A stretch of DNA of 64,000 bases, taken from assembly GCF_003143555.1 (NCBI RefSeq), contig NZ_CP029347.1:2790001-2854000 (forward strand), written 5' to 3'. Positions 18,399 through 26,752 of the stretch are shown one piece after another (the first letter of the stretch is position 1; every line of letters begins with the position of its first letter). The position numbers were made by a program, and so were the translations under genes. Source of the stretch: Saliniradius amylolyticus (lineage in GTDB: Bacteria > Pseudomonadota > Gammaproteobacteria > Enterobacterales > Alteromonadaceae). A model generated the notes under the pieces. That model was not told the DNA's origin and made no database searches. It saw nothing but the letters and a program-made list of their open reading frames with translations.

Positions 18399-18560
18399 CT
18401 ATTTCTGTGTGACTAGCCAAAGCGCGTGGATCACACCAGGAATAAAGGCCAGCAGGCACAACAAAATGTTGATGACCAGGTCCTTACCGGCACCATATTT
18501 AATAAATACCGCTACCGGCGGCAGCAAAATTGCCAAGATAATCATTAATAGTTGATTCAT
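18399..18560 (-). CDS. YqaE/Pmp3-family small membrane protein
   Basis: A 53-residue protein read directly from the minus strand. MNQLLMIILAILLPPVAVFI is the first helix, KYGAGKD the short loop, and INILLCLLAFIPGVIHALW the second helix. The LLPPVAVF and PGVIHALW motifs define the YqaE/Pmp3 (UPF0057) family, whose members affect membrane potential and salt or stress tolerance. It stands alone between nspC and a binding-protein gene. Confidence 0.92.
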   Translation of the reverse strand: MNQLLMIILAILLPPVAVFIKYGAGKDLVINILLCLLAFIPGVIHALWLVTQK

Positions 18561-18612
18561 AGTCGTCTCACTACCTCGCCGGAAAAAACAGTGGCTCTCT
18601 CCACGGCACTTT

Positions 18613-19482
18613 TTATGGCTCGCTGAGTTTAAATTCCGTGTTGAAAACCTGATTGTAGTCTTCGATGAAGTCTTTGTGGATGGATGCCTCCATCCATTTT
18701 AGATGCAGTTCAAGGTAGCGCCGGCTCTGGGTATGCTCCGCCAGCCACTGGTTAACCCGGCCAATAATGACTTCCCCGGACGGTGAGCGAGAGCACATAA
18801 TGTAACCCAGTGAATAGTCTTTTGCTTCCTTGAGGCGAAAACTGATTAAATCACCGTTATTCTCACCCCAGTTTGCTACGACCATTGGGTACTCAATGGT
18901 CGCATCAATACGTCCCTTCACCAGCATCTGTAACAACTCTTCGCTGCTGTACGAGCTGGCTCGTCGCCATATACGTGCTTGTCTTTTTTCGCGCTGCAAT
19001 ATCTCATCAAGCTGGTTTCCATATCGCCGCCCAGCCATCACACCCAGACGTAACTCAGGAAAAGACGCCATCAGGGACTGAAAACCGACATGGCTGTTTT
19101 CAGCGCCGAGCTGGGCTGCATAGTCAGAATCGGCTCGCATATACAGCCTTTTCCCAGGCACGACGACTTGGGGTAAATCGGTTATGTGCGCAAACTGCTG
19201 ACGCTCGCTGGTGATCAGTTTATCGTCGACACACACATTATCTTGCTCTTGCACCATTCTCATCGCACGTTGCGTGTTGGCATACACCGTTTCGATGGGC
19301 CAGTTTAAGTCCTTGTGCAGCCAGCCTCGCAGCTCTTCATCCAGTAAGATCCGGTTAGCCACATTCGGCTTATATTCCGCGACCCACAGTAATGTCTCAC
19401 GACTGTATGCCTCAGGCCCAATGACAAGCATCAGGCTGACGCCGATAAAACCGATCAGACGACGATGGGTACCAAGCATCAT
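18613..19482 (-). CDS. periplasmic solute-binding protein, PBP2 type (TIGR02285-like)
   Basis: Protein of 289 residues with a signal peptide (about 1-26). LLWVAEYKPNVANRIL replaces the usual short lobe-1 start, RLGVMAGRRYGNQLDEIL begins lobe 2, and YSLGYIMCSRSPSGEVI is the hinge return. Similar proteins form an orphan group in Alteromonadales, often without a transporter. Its ATG overlaps the stop of the upstream OmpA-family gene by one base, so the two are translationally coupled. Confidence 0.7.
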   Translation of the reverse strand: MMLGTHRRLIGFIGVSLMLVIGPEAYSRETLLWVAEYKPNVANRILLDEELRGWLHKDLNWPIETVYANTQRAMRMVQEQDNVCVDDKLITSERQQFAHITDLPQVVVPGKRLYMRADSDYAAQLGAENSHVGFQSLMASFPELRLGVMAGRRYGNQLDEILQREKRQARIWRRASSYSSEELLQMLVKGRIDATIEYPMVVANWGENNGDLISFRLKEAKDYSLGYIMCSRSPSGEVIIGRVNQWLAEHTQSRRYLELHLKWMEASIHKDFIEDYNQVFNTEFKLSEP

Positions 19483-20111
19483 TACTCAGCGCGATTGGGA
19501 ATAATCTGCAACTCGACCCGCCGGTTTAGCTGGCGCCCGGACTCGGTGCTGTTATCGGCCACAGGCTGACTTTCCCCCATGCCCTGAGTCGTTAAGCGAC
19601 GCTGATCCACACTCTGGCCCACCAGGTAATTGCGCACCGCATTCGCCCGGTTTTCGGACAGGCGCTGATTGTGCTCCGCCGAACCCGTGCTATCGGTATG
19701 CCCCTCCACCAGCAAGTAGGTTTTCTGATATTTATTCAACACCTTAGCCACATCATTGAGTACCGGATAAAAGCCCGAGGATATGGTGGCACTGTCTGTG
19801 GCAAAGGTGACATTACTGGGCAATTCCAGGCGCAGGCGGTCACCTTCACGGATCACCCTGACGCCGCTCCCGGCCAGCTCCTCACGAAACTCTTGTTCCT
19901 GCTTATCCATATATGAGCCGATGGCGCTGCCCGCAATAGCCCCTACCACGGCTCCCCATAAGTAACGACTCTTATCATGATCGCCGGTGCCCTTACCGAT
20001 TACCGCTCCGGTAACGGCGCCGATGGCCGCGCCTCGTTGGGTATTATTCATTGACTGACAGCCAGTTAGACTAAGCGCTGCCAGGGTTACAGCCAGAAGT
20101 GTCTTTTGCAT
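19482..20111 (-). CDS. OmpA-family lipoprotein with glycine zipper (YiaD-like)
   Basis: Outer-membrane lipoprotein of 209 residues. The lipobox LTGC lies near residue 18. A glycine-zipper segment rich in GAAIGAVTGAVIGKGTG and AVVGAIAGSAIGSY follows (about 25-68). The OmpA C-terminal peptidoglycan-binding domain comes after about residue 100 with LLVEGHTDSTGSAEHNQRLS and RRVELQI. I use ATG 20111 because it opens with the lipoprotein signal; a 20-residue upstream extension is not signal-like. Likely anchors the outer membrane to peptidoglycan. Confidence 0.9.
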   Translation of the reverse strand: MQKTLLAVTLAALSLTGCQSMNNTQRGAAIGAVTGAVIGKGTGDHDKSRYLWGAVVGAIAGSAIGSYMDKQEQEFREELAGSGVRVIREGDRLRLELPSNVTFATDSATISSGFYPVLNDVAKVLNKYQKTYLLVEGHTDSTGSAEHNQRLSENRANAVRNYLVGQSVDQRRLTTQGMGESQPVADNSTESGRQLNRRVELQIIPNRAE

Positions 20112-20238
20112 GGTTTTGCCTTTTTCGTTAAAAGCGTATTTTGAAAGTATTGATCCCAAAGTCTTAATCATGCCTGAATAGCTTAAAAATTAGAGTATGA
20201 ACACGGCTAACAGGTTATACAAAGACTGCAGGAGTGCC

Positions 20239-21189
20239 TTATTTGATAGCAGCACGTTCAGTAATCATCAACGCCGTTTTTACCGCACGCTCACGGCCAT
20301 CTGAGGGTCGGTTGACAACCTCTCCACGGACCAGCATCACCGAGGACCCGCCCCCATCCAGGTTCATGGCGTCAACACTGCCCAGCTGCAACAGTAGGTC
20401 CGTTAATTGTTCAAGACTGACCCCGACGCTGAATTCTGGCTGACGGCCATCCACCACCAACATGATCAGCCTATTATCGTCAGTCAGCCCAATGGCGGTT
20501 CGGGGTGCGACAGACGCCACGATATCCTTGGGGAACAGCTCATGACCCAGATTATCAACGCGCACCCCATTGCGAATCAAAATTGGACCGCCACCTACCG
20601 CATGCTCCTTGTTCCATATTGTCCCTTTGTACGGATAGGTCTTGCTGGGTTGCGGCAGTGGCGCAGCGCTCAGGCTGTTAGCGGACACGCGAGGGTAACG
20701 ATAAACGGTCTGCTCCAGGTGATAAACCCAGTCAATGCTCCCCTGCCGCTGCTTATCGACACCAAACGCGCCCCGGGTGGGGTAGTATGTGCGATTCGAG
20801 CGCTGCAGCGCGTGAATGTTCCTGGCAAGTATTTCCCCCTCCCGGATCAGGAGGCTTACTGAGCCTGTCTGTGTAAAAAAGCCGCCATTGATGCAAACAA
20901 AAACCCTTTCCGGGTTTGCCGCTGCAAGCTCTGAGGGCTTCCGAAAACCCGTTTCCGACATCGCCGCCGTAAGCTGGACCTGGTCTGATGCGAGCTCTGT
21001 TATGCTGTAGTGCGCCTTAACGGGCGAGCCATTCGGTAGCCGTCCTGCCCCCTTATACAGGCGAATCGGTGTCGGTAACTGTGCATTAACCGCTGTATCC
21101 TCTTGCCACTCCAGGGTTAGCCCTGCTTGCGCTTGCAAGGGAGATATCAGCAACAAACTGAGTGCCACTGCGCTCAGGAACTTTGGCAT
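20239..21189 (-). CDS. secreted phosphodiester glycosidase family protein (NAGPA, PF09992)
   Basis: Protein of 316 residues with a signal peptide (cleavage near AQA, residue 22). FVCINGGFF and the C-terminal DAMNLDGGGSSVMLVRGEV with NRPSDGRERAVKTALMI are the hallmarks of the NAGPA domain, which uncovers mannose-6-phosphate in animals and hydrolyses sugar-phosphodiesters in bacteria. The bacterial substrate is unclear; a cell-envelope polymer is possible. ATG 21189 is chosen as the first codon giving a signal peptide; the longer frame from 21258 adds a charged, non-signal N-terminus. Confidence 0.8.
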   Translation of the reverse strand: MPKFLSAVALSLLLISPLQAQAGLTLEWQEDTAVNAQLPTPIRLYKGAGRLPNGSPVKAHYSITELASDQVQLTAAMSETGFRKPSELAAANPERVFVCINGGFFTQTGSVSLLIREGEILARNIHALQRSNRTYYPTRGAFGVDKQRQGSIDWVYHLEQTVYRYPRVSANSLSAAPLPQPSKTYPYKGTIWNKEHAVGGGPILIRNGVRVDNLGHELFPKDIVASVAPRTAIGLTDDNRLIMLVVDGRQPEFSVGVSLEQLTDLLLQLGSVDAMNLDGGGSSVMLVRGEVVNRPSDGRERAVKTALMITERAAIK

Positions 21190-21297
21190 GGGGTTCGGGC
21201 TGCAGAGCTGCCTGCGCCCAGGATGGCTCCTGCAACGCACTGTTTTTAAAACATTCACCGGTCTTGTGAGTCGCTCAGTGAGCGTGCCATATAGCGC

Positions 21298-22644
21298 TTA
21301 CACCTCAAACAGGCGGCCGTGTAACTTCTGCACCACAGACTCACTGTCTCCCGAGTGCACTAGCACAGAGATATTATGGGGATTAGCGCCATAGCAGATG
21401 AGCCGCAGATTCACAGCGCTGATGGCGTCAAAAATAGGCGCCGATACGCCGGCAGCGCTGTGCATGTTGTTGCCCACCACGGTGACCAGATCGAAGCCTT
21501 CTTCCACACTCACCTCCGAGATCTGTCTCAAGTCTTCGATACAGTCACGATTGATGCGGGCGCGCACACTGTTCGGTGGATTATCGATAGTTAAAGACAC
21601 GGAAATCTCTGAGGTCGTGACCAAATCCACACTCAGGCCATGCTGGGCCAGAATGCCAAATACCTGCTCCAGAAAGCCCGACGCATAGAGCATATCCGGC
21701 GTTTTGACGGTCACCAGCACCTGATCTCGACGCCGGGTGATGGCTCGATAATGAGGTTCGTGCTCACAGTCTCGCTTGATCCATGTGCCCCCTTTTTCAG
21801 GCTCTCGGCTGGAGCCGACAAAGACGGCGATATCGCGACGTACAGCGGGAACCATCGTCGCCGGGTGTAATACCTTGGCTCCAAAGGTCGCCATCTCGGC
21901 GGCCTCTTCAAAACTTAACTCTGGTAGCGGGCGTGCCTTTTCGGTAATACGCGGATCCGTAGTGTAAACGCCCGTCACATCCGTCCAGATTTCACAGGTT
22001 TCAGCCCCCAAAGCTTCTGCCAGTAATGCGGCCGTGTAATCGGAACCTCCCCGGCCAAGGGTGGTGGTATTATCAAACTCGTCGCAGCCGATAAACCCCT
22101 GTGTAACGGTAACCAGCTTGTCTAACTGAGGCTTAAGTAACGTTTCGGCTTGCTCGGCAATAAGCTGGATGTCCGGCAATGCCTGACCATAATCACTGTC
22201 GGTCTTGATCACCCGGCGTGCATCGAAATTTGTCGCCTGCCCCCCCATCTGGTTAATGAGTTCCGCAAACAACAGTGACGACATCCGCTCGCCTAAAGAT
22301 AACAAGGCATCTTTAAGATCGGGACGGAACAATAATTCTTCATGGCGGGCCTGTTCCCTTAACAAACCCAGCAACTCGTCGAGCTTGGTCGCCGCTTCCT
22401 CAGGTTGCCCCAGGTCATTCAGGATGCGTCTTTCGATGGTTTCAATATCGGTGATAACTTTAGAACGTTGTTCATCTGTCAGCTCTTCGTTAGCCAGCGT
22501 CACCAGGTGATTAGTAACGCCCGCCGCGGCGCTGACTACAACGACCCGAGTGTCTGCGTTATCCAACACAATCCGGGCGCAAGAGCGCATTGCGTTCAGG
22601 TTGGCCACACTGGTGCCGCCGAATTTCGCGATATTGACTGCCAT
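21298..22644 (-). CDS. lysC: LysC, aspartokinase III
   Basis: Phosphorylates aspartate, the first step to lysine, threonine and methionine. Length 448 residues, matching the monofunctional lysine-sensitive enzyme of E. coli (449). IAKFGGTSVAN is the ATP/Asp-binding start, GFIGCDEFDNTTTLGRGGSDY the central kinase motif, and EIWTDVTGVYTTDPR the substrate loop. Two ACT domains follow from about residue 310 (VTVKTPDMLYASGFLEQVF and VTVVGNNMH), where lysine would bind. No lysine-riboswitch-sized leader precedes it. Confidence 0.96.
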   Translation of the reverse strand: MAVNIAKFGGTSVANLNAMRSCARIVLDNADTRVVVVSAAAGVTNHLVTLANEELTDEQRSKVITDIETIERRILNDLGQPEEAATKLDELLGLLREQARHEELLFRPDLKDALLSLGERMSSLLFAELINQMGGQATNFDARRVIKTDSDYGQALPDIQLIAEQAETLLKPQLDKLVTVTQGFIGCDEFDNTTTLGRGGSDYTAALLAEALGAETCEIWTDVTGVYTTDPRITEKARPLPELSFEEAAEMATFGAKVLHPATMVPAVRRDIAVFVGSSREPEKGGTWIKRDCEHEPHYRAITRRRDQVLVTVKTPDMLYASGFLEQVFGILAQHGLSVDLVTTSEISVSLTIDNPPNSVRARINRDCIEDLRQISEVSVEEGFDLVTVVGNNMHSAAGVSAPIFDAISAVNLRLICYGANPHNISVLVHSGDSESVVQKLHGRLFEV

Positions 22645-22741
22645 CGATGACGTTCTCCTAGCTCAAAGGGAAAAGCGTAACTTAGCAACTTTGGTCAGAA
22701 AAGAAATAGGCGTGAGATGAATATATATGCAGATTATAAAC

Positions 22742-22766
22742 AGGGGGCACACTTTTAGTGCCCCCT
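22742..22766 (-). terminator. hairpin downstream of the M1 peptidase/DUF6702 unit
   Basis: AGGGGGCAC (22742-22750) and GTGCCCCCT (22758-22766) form a perfect 9-bp stem with a 7-base loop. On the minus strand it is followed by TGTTTATAA, a modest T/A tail, 44 bases after the DUF6702 stop. Confidence 0.6.
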
Positions 22767-22809
22767 AATGAATAGTTTGCTGTCTATCTGTTTCTGCTTA
22801 AAGATGTCC

Positions 22810-23313
22810 CTAATGCTGATGCCCAAATTCGACACTGAGAATTTCGTCGTTACCATCAAAGTGCAGGGTTTTAATATCACCATCGAGGGTTTCAATGTTG
22901 ACCATATTGGTCTGCTCGGTCCAGATATCCCTTAAAGCATGGTGTCTTACCGCAAGGCCTTCAAGATTGACCGGAATCGGCGTTTCCTGATACACCCAGA
23001 AAAACTTACCATCCGATTCAAAGCCCACTGCGTTCAAGGTCAGCGCTTTTTTATCACGCAGCAGAGTGAAACGCTTGGCCACATAAGCCGCAAAGCGCTG
23101 CTGGGTCTGCTTGTCGGCGATAATATCTGCGTCACTGCCGAATATCTGACGTACCGCGTGTTCCGCATCGTGCAGATAAAAGCGGTGCATCACCTCAATA
23201 TGTTCGGTTCGGGGATTAAACAAGACCTTGGTAATAGCCGCCTTTTGCTGATGGGCCAGGGCAGGCGCAAATGCGCCTGCCACCAGCATCAGGGCCAGAA
23301 TCATCGACCTCAT
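22810..23313 (-). CDS. DUF6702 family periplasmic protein
   Basis: Protein of 167 residues with a signal peptide (cleavage after LAH/AQA, about residue 20). The body has FNPRTEHIEVMHRFYLHDAEHA and ends in a His-containing GHQH. It matches the DUF6702 pattern found beside M1-type metallopeptidases, and its ATG overlaps the peptidase stop by 4 bases. Function unknown; the fixed pairing suggests a partner or a chaperone of the peptidase. Confidence 0.75.
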   Translation of the reverse strand: MRSMILALMLVAGAFAPALAHQQKAAITKVLFNPRTEHIEVMHRFYLHDAEHAVRQIFGSDADIIADKQTQQRFAAYVAKRFTLLRDKKALTLNAVGFESDGKFFWVYQETPIPVNLEGLAVRHHALRDIWTEQTNMVNIETLDGDIKTLHFDGNDEILSVEFGHQH

Positions 23314-25769
23314 CCGTCGTTATTCTCCTCGTCTTCCGGGTCTTTCAGTTCAGTCTTGCTGTCCTGCATAATATCGCGATAGACCTTACCGGAACGCTCT
23401 TTCGCCTTATACGCCTCGACGCGAGAAGGAATGATGCGGCGCGGATAATGGTTATTCTCCACATCCACATCAGCAGTTTCCCAACGGGGATCCACGGTGA
23501 CACTGACCAGTTCCTGATCTTTCTCAGTGACAATCAGCTTTTTCACTGCCTTAGGTGTACGACGCCATATCTCAGCCGGGATGCGGCGCATCTCGGTGCT
23601 GCCATCTTCAAAGGACAGTTCCAGAATAATGGGCATCACCAGACCGCCTTTGTTGGAGAACTCCATCACATAGTAGTTTTTGTCTTCCTCTACTGCCCGC
23701 TCGAATACGCGACGTTCCCAGTCTTCCAGACCATGCAACCACTCCCGATACTCATTGCGCTCCTTGTTTGTGACGGTAAAGCGGTCGTTCTTGTCATAGA
23801 AGTCGCTGATATCCGGGTTTTTCTCGATCCACAGCTGACGACCTTCTTCGCGGTTGCGTTCTACGGTTAACGACAGCGGCTTGTCTTGTTCGTGCTGACG
23901 CTGGCGAGCGAAATCGATGTCCGGGTCCTCAGTATCCAGACGCATCTTGTAAACCCGCTCGATGGAGATATCCACGTGGTCGGTGCTGTAGAACCAGCCG
24001 CGCCAGAACCAATCCAGATCCACGCCACTGGCTTCTTCCATGGTACGGAAGAAATCGGCCGGAGTAGGACGTTTATACTTCCAACGCTGCGCATACTCAC
24101 GGAAAGCGAAGTCAAACAATTCACGGCCCAGGATAGTCTCTCTCAGAATGTTCAGCGCTGCGGCTGGCTTGGTGTAAGCATTAGGGCCTAGACGCAGCAC
24201 ACTGTCCGACTGAGTCATGATCGGTACCTGCGTCTCAGACTCCATATAACCGGTGATATCACGAGGTTCTACGCCCCAGGGAATGCTTGGATCCCATTCG
24301 CGACCGGCAACGCCATCCAGGAAGCTGTTCAGCCCTTCGTCCATCCAGGTCCACTGGCGCTCGTCGGAGTTCACGATCATGGGGAAATAGATATGACCAA
24401 TTTCGTGGATCACCACGCCAATGAGAAAGCGCTTCTCGGCCTGTGAGTAGGTGCGGCTGCCATCGTCCTGCAAAGTCGTGCGCGGACCATTAAAGGTAAT
24501 CATGGGATATTCCATGCCACCTACCGGGCCATTCACCGACTGAGCGGTGGGGTAAGGATAGTCGAAAGAGAAGCGCGAATAGACTTCCATAGTATGGATA
24601 ACCGATTCGGTGGAATACTTCTTCCACAGGTCACCCCCTTCCTTCGGATAAAAAGACATCGCCATGACCAGCGGTTGTTCATCACCACCCTGATGATAAC
24701 CTCTGGCGTCCCACATAAACTTGCGGGATGTGGCCCAGGCAAAGTCACGCACGTTGTCGGCAGCAAAGTGCCAGGTCTTCAGCTCGTCGGTGCCTTCCTT
24801 CTCGTTTTCCAAAGCCTCTTCTTCGGTAACCACAAAGACCGGGCGCTCGGCATTAGCCGCCTCTTCCAGACGCTCACGTTGAGTGTCCGTCAGCACGTCG
24901 TCAGCGTTTTGCAGCGTACCTGTAGAAGAGACAATATGGTCGGCAGGGACCGTCATTTCCACATCATAGTCGCCGAATTCCAGAGTAAACTCACCGCGAC
25001 CAATAAACGGCTTGTTGGTCCAGGCCTCGTAATCGGTGTAGGCGTGCAGACGCGGGAACCATTGAGCAAACAGAAAAATGTCATTGCCGCCTTCGCGCTC
25101 ATCATCGGGGAAGTGCTCATAGCCTGCACGGGCCGAAACCGCATCTTCCTCGACAATGTTATAGGCGTAATTCATCGAGAAACGCACGCTTTCGCCAGGC
25201 TTTAACGGCTGGTTCAGGTCCACGCGCATGTTGGTACCGACAATCACATGGTGCAGCGGCTCGCCATTACCATCCACCAACTGATCGATGTCATAGCCCA
25301 GTTGGTTGTCTTCCATAAACTGCTGACGACGCAACTCACCCAGACTCAGGCGCGCCGGAGTATCACCATCACCGGCCTGAGTGGCCGGGCCACGGCGTCC
25401 GATTCCGGCAAAGGCACTGCCCGCCTCGGCGATGGAGTCTTTCAGGTATTTATTCTGCTCCAACTGTAGCCACAAATAACGCAATGTGTCCGGCGAATTA
25501 TTCTGGTAACGGATCTGGATCTTAGCCTCCAGACGGCGTTTGTCTTCGTCCAGCGTAGCGTCGATATCGTAGTCGACCTGCTGCTGCCAGTACTGGTGAC
25601 CGGGGGCGCCGGCGGCATTCCGGTAAACATTCGGGGTAGGTAGGCTCTCATCCAGTTGACGGAACTTATCTTCAAAGTCGCCTTTGGTCTGGCGAATGGC
25701 GCTGGCGGCGGCCGGGTCGGCCAGTCCCGTCATCAACAGCGCACTGAGGGCTATAGCTCTTTTAAACAT
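23310..25769 (-). CDS. M1-family zinc metallopeptidase
   Basis: Protein of 819 residues with a signal peptide (about 1-23, AAA-SA), so periplasmic or outer-membrane associated. The gluzincin zinc site is His455-Glu-x-x-His459 (HEIGH) with the third ligand Glu478 in WMDEGLN, 18 residues on. GPVGGMEYPMITF is the GxMEN-like exopeptidase loop in the variant GGMEY. Long beta-rich flanks resemble cold-active M1 aminopeptidase relatives. Operon with DUF6702. Confidence 0.92.
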   Translation of the reverse strand: MFKRAIALSALLMTGLADPAAASAIRQTKGDFEDKFRQLDESLPTPNVYRNAAGAPGHQYWQQQVDYDIDATLDEDKRRLEAKIQIRYQNNSPDTLRYLWLQLEQNKYLKDSIAEAGSAFAGIGRRGPATQAGDGDTPARLSLGELRRQQFMEDNQLGYDIDQLVDGNGEPLHHVIVGTNMRVDLNQPLKPGESVRFSMNYAYNIVEEDAVSARAGYEHFPDDEREGGNDIFLFAQWFPRLHAYTDYEAWTNKPFIGRGEFTLEFGDYDVEMTVPADHIVSSTGTLQNADDVLTDTQRERLEEAANAERPVFVVTEEEALENEKEGTDELKTWHFAADNVRDFAWATSRKFMWDARGYHQGGDEQPLVMAMSFYPKEGGDLWKKYSTESVIHTMEVYSRFSFDYPYPTAQSVNGPVGGMEYPMITFNGPRTTLQDDGSRTYSQAEKRFLIGVVIHEIGHIYFPMIVNSDERQWTWMDEGLNSFLDGVAGREWDPSIPWGVEPRDITGYMESETQVPIMTQSDSVLRLGPNAYTKPAAALNILRETILGRELFDFAFREYAQRWKYKRPTPADFFRTMEEASGVDLDWFWRGWFYSTDHVDISIERVYKMRLDTEDPDIDFARQRQHEQDKPLSLTVERNREEGRQLWIEKNPDISDFYDKNDRFTVTNKERNEYREWLHGLEDWERRVFERAVEEDKNYYVMEFSNKGGLVMPIILELSFEDGSTEMRRIPAEIWRRTPKAVKKLIVTEKDQELVSVTVDPRWETADVDVENNHYPRRIIPSRVEAYKAKERSGKVYRDIMQDSKTELKDPEDEENNDG

Positions 25770-25921
25770 ACATCTTCCCTTGGGTTAACGCAGGGGCGCA
25801 AGACTCTCCACGCCCGACAAAGGCGCAAGAATACCTTATAACATCAAGGGATAGAAAGGGTGCTGGTTAAGTGACCAACTTCCTGCGACCAATCACCTCA
25901 ATAGAATCCGTTTAATGGAGG

Positions 25922-26725
25922 TTAGCTCGCTGAACCAAACCAAAACCTCAGACTCTGGCGATACGCCGAGTCAGACTCTAACTCTGGGAGCACTCTGTTA
26001 ATGTCTTTAATGACCCGACGCCCCCACCCCGTATTGCTGCAGCCTACAGCACCAATAATCTCTCGGTCCTGATTCTCTGCAATTGGCAGGTAGCGAAGTG
26101 GTTGCTGTTCCAACAGTTCGAAGTAACGACCCACCGCCCGGTAATCGATGTTGTAATCGAGCCGCCCTACCTGCACCAGTCTTAATACGCTGCGCGTTAC
26201 TTCACCGGCGGTCAGCGCCAAATGGTCTTCTCTGGGCAAGCTGTGTTGCTCTATCAAGGGCTGCAGCCGTTCACCATATTTACGCCCCAGCGGATAACCA
26301 AAGGTAAAAACCGCATCCTGTAACAGCGCCTCTAAACTTATGGGCTCGCCGTATTTGTCAGCCAATTTCTGATAGTTTTCAGGATTGGTAATGATCTGGT
26401 GCGGTTTGTAGCTGTTGGTTGCATCCGAGTATAGAGTAGTATCGGTGTCGGGCTTTTTAATCATACAAGGGAAGCACACCGGGGCTCCCTGCTGGCGCAA
26501 CTTGGTGATTCGCGCTTGGGGGACACGTCGTACTTCGTGCTGATACTCTGGCATCCGCTGCCGTAAGTCCTGAATCAGGAGGTCACAAAAGCCCTTCCCG
26601 GCATAGGGCCCCTCGTAGATATGAAAGGGCGGAGCATCATTGACCGCCCAGGTCAGCGACTCCTGGCCCCAGGCTAAGCCACCAAACCACAGCAAAATAA
26701 GCCATTCTGGTTTTAGCTTTATCAA
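25922..26725 (-). CDS. periplasmic solute-binding protein, TIGR02285 type
   Basis: Protein of 267 residues with a signal peptide (cleavage near WGQ, residue 21). LTWAVNDAPPFHIYEGPYAGKG starts the fold, and cysteines in GAPVCFPCMIK and VGCSNTGWG could form disulfides. It is close to the TIGR02285 orphan binding-protein group. It follows the D-lactate dehydrogenase gene by 27 bases on the same strand, but a shared role is not evident. Confidence 0.75.
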   Translation of the reverse strand: MIKLKPEWLILLWFGGLAWGQESLTWAVNDAPPFHIYEGPYAGKGFCDLLIQDLRQRMPEYQHEVRRVPQARITKLRQQGAPVCFPCMIKKPDTDTTLYSDATNSYKPHQIITNPENYQKLADKYGEPISLEALLQDAVFTFGYPLGRKYGERLQPLIEQHSLPREDHLALTAGEVTRSVLRLVQVGRLDYNIDYRAVGRYFELLEQQPLRYLPIAENQDREIIGAVGCSNTGWGRRVIKDINRVLPELESDSAYRQSLRFWFGSAS

Positions 26726-26752
26726 ACCGTCTCCTATGACAACTCTTCGCGC

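Noticed and set aside
22645-22741. Lysine riboswitch before lysC
   Set aside because: Only about 100 bases are free before the upstream terminator, too short for the L-box aptamer, and no matching structure is seen.
24594-25205. 203-codon antisense frame inside the M1 peptidase gene
   Set aside because: Shadow of a gene with clear catalytic motifs on the other strand.
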